NCBI GenBank assembly: GCA_948567375.1
Contig: OX419756.1
Coordinates: forward strand, 68,178,552 to 68,242,551
Source of the DNA: Lunularia cruciata
Lineage: Eukaryota; Streptophyta; Marchantiopsida; Lunulariales; Lunulariaceae
DNA: 64,000 bases
Direction: 5' to 3'
Shown here: piece after piece, positions 58,156 through 64,000 of the stretch
Layout: each line of letters begins with the position of its first letter
Position numbering within the stretch: position 1 is the first letter of the stretch
Made by a program: the position numbers and the translations under genes
Notes under the pieces: generated by a model
Seen by the model: only the letters and a program-made list of their open reading frames with translations
What the model was told of the DNA's origin: nothing
Databases searched by the model: none

Positions 58156-58439
58156 AAGTGATAGATCACCCTTGGTTGGAATATAGATTTGGTTCTCACA
58201 AGATAGGGGTCTTCCTTGAAGGAGAAGGTGTTGTATTCCTTATCATGTGCTACAAGAAAACCTTGTACCATCTGAAAGAAGAGGTCTTATTGTAAACTCA
58301 ATTTGGAATTTTGAGTCAATTAGCACTTTTGTAATTGCCACGGTGATGACAAGAAGAGTATTCAAATCAAGTTGTTGTGATAAGGCATTGGAGATGACAT
58401 AGAACCTACTTGTTTTGTACTCAAGTTTGATGTCAAATA

Positions 58440-59700
58440 ATTGTAGTTATTCCTCCCATTGATGATGTTGACTCTTCATGTGCTCCAAATATAATATTTG
58501 CAACAAGTGTTTGTGATCGGTTTGCATGATCATTGTTTCCCAAAGAGATAATGCCTCCATACCTTAGCAACAAATACCATTGCTAGTTGTTCTTGATCTT
58601 GAGCAGAGTAATTCCTTTTTATGGAATTTAGTGAGTGAGACACAAAGGCCATGGGATGTAACCCATCTACAAAGTCCTACTACCACACAATTCCAATGGC
58701 AAAGTTAGAAGCATCAAAATCAACCATACAGGATAGTTGAGGATCATATGGTTGAAGAACAGGTCTTGAAGACACCATATGTTTCAACTTCTAGAGTGCT
58801 TCTTTGTATTTGGTGGTCCATTGAAAACTTGAGGTCTTCCTCAAGTGATCAATCAATGGCGTGACCACATGAGCATAGTAGTGGATGAACTATTGGTAAA
58901 AAATTGTTAATCCAATAAATGATTGCACTTTTATGGCATCTTTTAGATTAGTCCAATCAATAATGGCCTTGATTTTCTCCTCTTCCATCTTAATTCCTTT
59001 TGATGAGACCTTATGATCCAAGAAAGTAGCTTTTATTTGCCAAAAGGTACACTTTGACTACTTATAGTAGAACTCCATTGATGTAGTCATCTTAAAACTT
59101 CTTGATTGTGATTCATGTGTTATGCTTCCATCTTGCTATATATTAAAATATCATCCAAGAACACCACCATGTATTGATCCAATAGCCTATCCAACACCCA
59201 ATGCATTTGAGCCACGATGACTATTGGAACATTACTGAGCTCAAAAGGTAGGACTCTTTATTCAAAATGCCTATACCTTGTGCAAAAGGTAGTCTTTTGC
59301 ACATCCTCTCTGTCAATGAGAATCTGCCAATAACCATTTCAATGATCCAATTTGGAGAAGTATTGTGCTCAACTCAATTGATCTAGCAAGTCATCAATTC
59401 AAGGCAAGGGATATGCATTCTTCATTATTTGTTTATTGAGTCCACGATAATCAATACAAAAGCAAAGTCCTCCATCCTTCTTTGGGACAAATAATATTGG
59501 TGCTGCCTAGGGAGATGTACTATATTTTATGAAATTCTTCTCCAACAACTCAATAAGTGTTATTCAAAGCTCTTCCAAATCTTTTGGTGAGAGCAAATAG
59601 ATTGGTCTACTCATTGGAGTACTTCTTGGCAATAACTCAATCTTGAAGCGCATACCACAATCAAAGGGTAAACCCTTTGGTGATCATCCAAATTTTTTTT
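58440..59700 (-). pseudogene. Reverse transcriptase and RNase H of B3
   Basis: On -, RT motifs run from SRPIYLLSPKDLEEL (about 59610) through [20 protein letters not shown] (59490-59430), YWQILIDREDVQKTTFCTRY and VVFLDDILIYSK (about 59170-59135, catalytic Asp pair kept). RNase H follows to about 58440 with VDFDASNFAIG-type and HYLFGK/MQTDHKHLL-type readings. Stops interrupt throughout. Confidence 0.85.
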
Positions 59701-59977
59701 TCAAACTCCTAAATTGTTTGATCAACTATTGCTTGATGAGGCTTTTGGCCCTCATCAAATTCTCCATGTGCAATTGGCTTGAATCCACACCACAAAAATA
59801 AAATATCTTCCTTTAAAGCTTACTTTATGACTACTTTACTGACAAACTTCTCATATTGGGATTGCCTATTCTTAGATGTCTTACTCAAAGGTGTCAGGTA
59901 ACCTAATTGGTAATTCTTACCTTGGTGTTGTACTTGATTTTTTCATCGGGTACACATTAAACTTTATGATGTTCAAA

Positions 59978-60729
59978 TGTAATACTAAGAGCTAGCCATA
60001 TGATCTAGATGTGAAATTTGGTTTAGTAACATCAAGAATGATGTTATACATGATGGTCAAAATAGATTAGATAGAAGTATCACCAAAAGGGTACTTCTAC
60101 TAACAGGGCAGAAATCGAAATAGACTTGAAAACCTTAGAATCAATAACTAGACATATGATTTAAAGGTGAGAATTGGTTTGGTAAGATTTGGAAGTATGT
60201 TACACATGATGGACTAAATAGATTAGAAAGAGGTATCACCAAAAAGGGACTTCTACTAATAGAGTAGGAACCAAAATATACCTCAAATCTTTGAAGGTAA
60301 TTTTGGAGGCCTAAACGGATGAATTAGGCCTAAAAAATGTGTAGTTTCTCCCCCAATGAAAGAAATGTTAGCCTTTGCTCCCCCAACTTTGTCTCATCAA
60401 GAGCTTTCCAATGGTACCTCACCTACGTGATTTTGAGATTCCTATAGGAAGATTCTCTAGAAGATTCCCTCTGGTCAAAGCTTATTTGACCAATCAGATA
60501 GGACTAGGACCGACATGTCACCCATCCAAGTAGGTAATCCAAGGGTGGAGCTTGCGGAAATATCACCTATCAGTGTGCTTAATCCTAGGGTGGAGCTTCC
60601 TTGGAGGAGATCCTCTTTGTCTATATAATAAAGAGAAGGTGCTCCTTTGGGGCATCGAAGGTTGAGTGCAAAATCATGTGTTTCTCATGGTGTATTTCTT
60701 CTCAGGTCTCATATCCTTGGAGTATTATA
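59978..60729 (+). mobile_element. Solo LTR inserted in B3
   Basis: B1/B3 alignment shows B3's protease-RT linker is interrupted. The insertion starts TGTAATACT and ends AGTATTATA, a short terminal inversion with the last CA changed to TA. TCAAA flanks both ends (59973-59977 and 60730-60734). No coding sequence is present. A TATA-like TCTATATAATAAAGAG at about 60622 and ~100 bp of following sequence fit an LTR on +. The U3 part contains an imperfect ~150-bp tandem duplication (units near 60010 and 60160, each with AGAAGTATCACC or AGAGGTATCACC and ACTTCTACTAA). Confidence 0.85.
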
Positions 60730-60734
60730 TCAAA

Positions 60735-62160
60735 CCAAAAAATACCTAGAATGACATCATAGTGTAGAGGTGCCATTATAAACCTCATACATTCCAAATA
60801 TTCCTTCTCAATCTTGAATGTAATAGGATGTGAGGTACGGAATGCAAAACTCTTTCTATTATCTGCCATCATCAATCTAATTCTAATTATTAGTTTGATA
60901 TGAATACTTGATTAATTTATTAATTGCATAGATATGCAATTCTCCAAAATTTCAAAATCAACCAAAATCCTACAATTATGATTAGATATATTATCTTGCA
61001 AGTGAAGCAAACTTGCATAAGTTAAACCTTCAATCCTATTGGAACTAATCAAGTTCTAAATAGATGGCTCAAACTCTCCTACTAGCATTCTTGGTTTCCT
61101 TGATCATCAAGCTCCACAAACTCCATTTGGATAATTTGTTGGAGTCACCCATTCTTGAGTGAACATTTAGCGATACAATGTCCAATTTGGTGATAATAAA
61201 AGTAATCACCATTTTGTCACAATCTTTCTTTATCTATAGTGCCAAGTGGCCTTTGTTGTATGGTATCAATCTCCATTGGTGCCGGCTCCTCCATCCATGT
61301 GTAGTGTGTTGACAAGTTATATGAAGGTCAAGGCAAAGACCAAGTTACCATAACCAAGGAATCAAAGCGTTCAACCAACTACATGGCTTCCTCCAAGTGT
61401 TTGGGCTCCTATGGTCACTTCCAATTTGGTGCATGACTTGAAGCCACTCATAAATTGATCTAGAGTTCACTTTCTAGTATATCTAGAGTTTGCATTATAT
61501 TGTTATGGATCTGAGTGATGTAGCTTCTCATAGAACCAATCTCCTTCAATTTTGCCAAATGATCTTGTGCGACTCGTGCAACATTTATCACTTGGAATCT
61601 CCCAATTATTGTGCTCTTGAATTCTTCCCATGTTGAGATTAGTGCAACAAACTACTGTTCAACTTGCTCCACTTGGAATAAACACCATAGTTTTGCTACT
61701 CCATCCAATTGGCTTGAAACCAAGAGAATCTATCTCTATTCATCTTGAAAATTTGTAGTTTCAAAATAACATTCATAATCAAACACAAAATTTTCCATTG
61801 TGTTTGGGAGATTCTTGCTTTTAGTTACCTTTGGTTTTGAAAATTGGATTTTCTCCTTCATTCTCAAAATGGTGCTCTCTTTACATATTATGATTGATGG
61901 TCTCCATCTTCCAACAATTAAATAAGGTGTTTGATTTGTTGTTGCATAACAATGATAACATTGGATATTACCTCCATGGCTACTCTATCAAAATATCTAT
62001 AATTATCTAAGTTAACATGTAGATACATCATGTCCACCATTCTCCATAAGTTACATTGGAAGTATCAAGGGTTCATTGAACAAGGTGATCATATTTAGAA
62101 AATTTTACTTGAAAAGTGAGATAATGAATTGTGTGAAATGATGCTTGGGTAGTTCATAGA
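60735..62160 (-). pseudogene. Gag and protease remnants of B3
   Basis: On -, the protease position near 60970-60955 reads LVDFE, where B1 has VDSGS, so the active site is destroyed. Near 61215-61170 a CX2CX4HX4C knuckle is recognisable with two Cys changed to Tyr (YFYYHQIGHCIAKC). The gag body extends to about 62150 and parallels B1 and B2. Confidence 0.7.
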
Positions 62161-62239
62161 CACAAAATCCCAATATTTTGGAATAAATGGATTTGGTGGC
62201 CCATAAATTCCATCCATTCCATTCTTCCTCTAATGTCAA

Positions 62240-62732
62240 TATAAAAGACCAAGGAGAGAAATAGGATAATGGAAGATCATATTGGAACTTTTGAATGAAG
62301 GAACTCCAAATGCCTAATATGAGCTTGGACTTTAGTATTTATAGAAAATATATAAGGTTCTTGAGAAGCTTATTAGGAAGTTTCCTAAAAACCACCTTCT
62401 TAGAGTGCAAGCTAAGCTAACTGTGAAGCTTCTTGAGAAACTTCCTTCTAGAAGTTGTCTACTTGGCATGCAAGCTAAGCTAGTTGGAAAGCTTCCCAAG
62501 AAGTTTCCTTCTAGAAACCATCTACTTGGCTTGCAAGCTAAGCTAGTTGGGAAGCTTCCCAAGAATCTTCTACCTAGAAGTCACCATTTGACATCTACAT
62601 TACCCAATACTTGGAAAGTACCAAGTAGCTTTCAAGATGCTACTAGAATATTCTTTTAATTCTTGGCTAACTTGGCCTATTTGCTACTTCTCTAATTTTG
62701 ATTAACTGGTCTATAAACTCCATATTGTTACA
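62240..62732 (-). repeat. 5' LTR of B3 with adjacent primer site
   Basis: On - it starts TGTAACAATATGGAG and ends CTTTTATA, 493 bp, followed by TTGACATTAGAGG, a mutated tRNA-Met PBS (62227-62239). Three U3 repeats each contain AAGCTTGCATGCC-like and CTTCTAGAA blocks (62446, 62506, 62570 on + reading). Confidence 0.9.
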
Positions 62733-62737
62733 TGATG

Positions 62738-63300
62738 TATAAGTATGAGGATCTTGGTGTACATACAAGGATGGATGTAAACTTGGTAGAAATGTCTAAA
62801 TAAGGTCCAAAGGATATAACCAAGATTATAATCTAGGTAGAACAAAGTGTACAAGAGCACAAAGAGGGTTTGGTGAGTTAAGAGGAGAGGTAGCTTCCAC
62901 CTTCATCCATAAACATAGGATCTCTCTTGATACTAGGCTAGGCCAATCCTCTCATATGGATGATCTAGATAAGACTATGTGGGTTGTTGGTGAGGCACAT
63001 ATATAGTCATGGTAAGAGAGCAAGGGAAGAGTTTGATCTGGTGGTGATAATGGGTCTATAGAGTGAGTGAAAGTGGCTTGGATAGGGAGATCAAGAATAT
63101 GTGTGATAATAGATAAGAGATTCTCCATGAGGATATCAATCCTATATGTTCCTTCCTTAGAAAGGGCAAGAGACTAGACAAGGAGATGTAAGGAAATCCA
63201 TTAGAGTGAACTTGAGTCATTGTGAGAGTATGCTAAATCAATGACAATGGGCTCTACTTCCTAATTGCATAAAAGGAGCATTAGGTGTGTGCATCTTATT
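62738..63300. other. Spacer without features
   Basis: No protein or repeat relation was recognised between B3 and block D. Confidence 0.45.
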
Positions 63301-64000
63301 GAAAAATTTGCAATTTTGTTTCATTTTACTTCCTTTTAATAGAAGAACAACAAGTTAATTGCATGTTTAAAGGAGACAACCTCTTTTATGAGTATCTTTT
63401 GTATTTCATCTATGTATATGTTCAAGTAGCACAAATTCAAACCCAAAGAAGGGATGAAGAATACAAGGGTATGAAGAATCTTTGGAGACAAAAGTAAGTT
63501 CATAATCAATGACAATATCACAATTTGAATGGCATTGTCAGAAGGATAACAACCTACTACCAAGAATTGATGGCACACTTTGAGGATTTGCATTTTTGGA
63601 GAGAGGTGACACACTTTGGAGGATTTTCACGTGTGTAGAGTGATGCCTCACCCATTGAGAACAATTTCATAAGAAGCCCTAACTATATAATCAATTGCCA
63701 ATTGATTCATTTTCACTTTTGCAAATATCTTTTGCAATAACTTTTTCTAATAGCAATTGAGTAGTCTTTCTCTTTGTAGCCAAAGTACATTTGAAAATGG
63801 CAAGAGTAAGGAAAATGATGGGAAAGATTCTTGAGGTAATCCTTTGATCCCCAAGAATTGACAGATGTGCAATGAAAGCTATGATTGATTTATTCCAAAG
63901 CAAGCATTTGATGTTTTTATTATAGAGATAGGAATGGGGTTCACTTGCAATTATTCAAAAAATGTGGAGGAGAGATGAGAATGCAATTGGGAATTTTCAT
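63300..64000. repeat. Block D, second copy (runs off the window)
   Basis: It shares ordered blocks with 52891-53690: AGAATCTTTGGAG, GATCCCCAAGAATTGA, GGGTTCACTTGCAATTATTC. It continues past the right edge. No coding sequence is seen. Confidence 0.6.

Larger units (their letters stand above)
56334..62732 (-). mobile_element. Complete chromovirus-type Ty3/gypsy element B3, decayed
   Basis: A 6.4-kb element on - with LTRs at 62240-62732 (5') and 56334-56838 (3') and internal domains in the order gag, protease, RT, RNase H, integrase, chromodomain. TGATG lies directly outside both ends (56329-56333 and 62733-62737), a perfect 5-bp target duplication. Stops and frameshifts break most domains, but the chromodomain end is open over 144 codons. 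A solo LTR of another family sits at 59978-60729. It is the best reference for the uninterrupted B leader. Confidence 0.93.

Overview
The window looks like nuclear DNA of a land plant. It is AT-rich and repeat-dominated, and most coding capacity lies in decayed plant-type retrotransposons (Ty3/gypsy with a C-terminal PHD finger, and a chromodomain gypsy lineage primed by initiator tRNA-Met), a MULE transposase pseudogene and a Tigger/pogo transposase pseudogene. A short chloroplast-type atpB fragment and telo-box promoter motifs support a plant. I cannot name the species. The slowly decayed, nested repeats around a small gene island would fit a large-genome non-flowering plant, but that is a guess.

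Layout. 1-5833: right part of a degenerate gypsy element (family A) on +, from protease to a PHD finger and 3' LTR. 5837-7745: rearranged LTR-A pieces around a reverse copy of an unidentified ORF ('ORF-C'). 7750-19771: decayed repeat sequence with a second ORF-C copy (about 10640-13440) and an LTR-like block C. 19777-28082: a complete nested chromovirus (B1) with 5-bp target duplications, itself carrying a 2.8-kb pyrimidine-rich insertion. 28088-33800: very AT-rich sequence with a perfect 150-bp tandem duplication, an atpB fragment and short tandem arrays. 34139-38280: MULE and Tigger pseudogenes, both on -. 39000-48500: the gene island. 49140-51390: unassigned. 51398-56328: a truncated chromovirus B2, shared repeat blocks and a third ORF-C copy. 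56334-62732: a complete chromovirus B3 on - with target duplications, split by a solo LTR that has its own duplications. 63300-64000: shared block D.

Only two genes appear intact. One encodes an RRP1/Nop52-family nucleolar protein (40992-42968, +, uninterrupted CDS) behind a promoter region with four telo-box motifs, a hallmark of plant ribosome-biogenesis genes. The other is a seven-exon aldo-keto reductase (45987-48467, -) assembled here by splice sites; all phases close to 342 aa with the full catalytic tetrad. The two genes converge with about 3 kb between stop codons and there is no sign that they share a pathway.

Most unusual items: the PHD finger ending the family A polyprotein; the unidentified ORF-C present in three copies; the strand-asymmetric pyrimidine insertion in B1; and heat-shock-element-like repeats in the U3 of the B LTRs. 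No complete new cellular system is evident.
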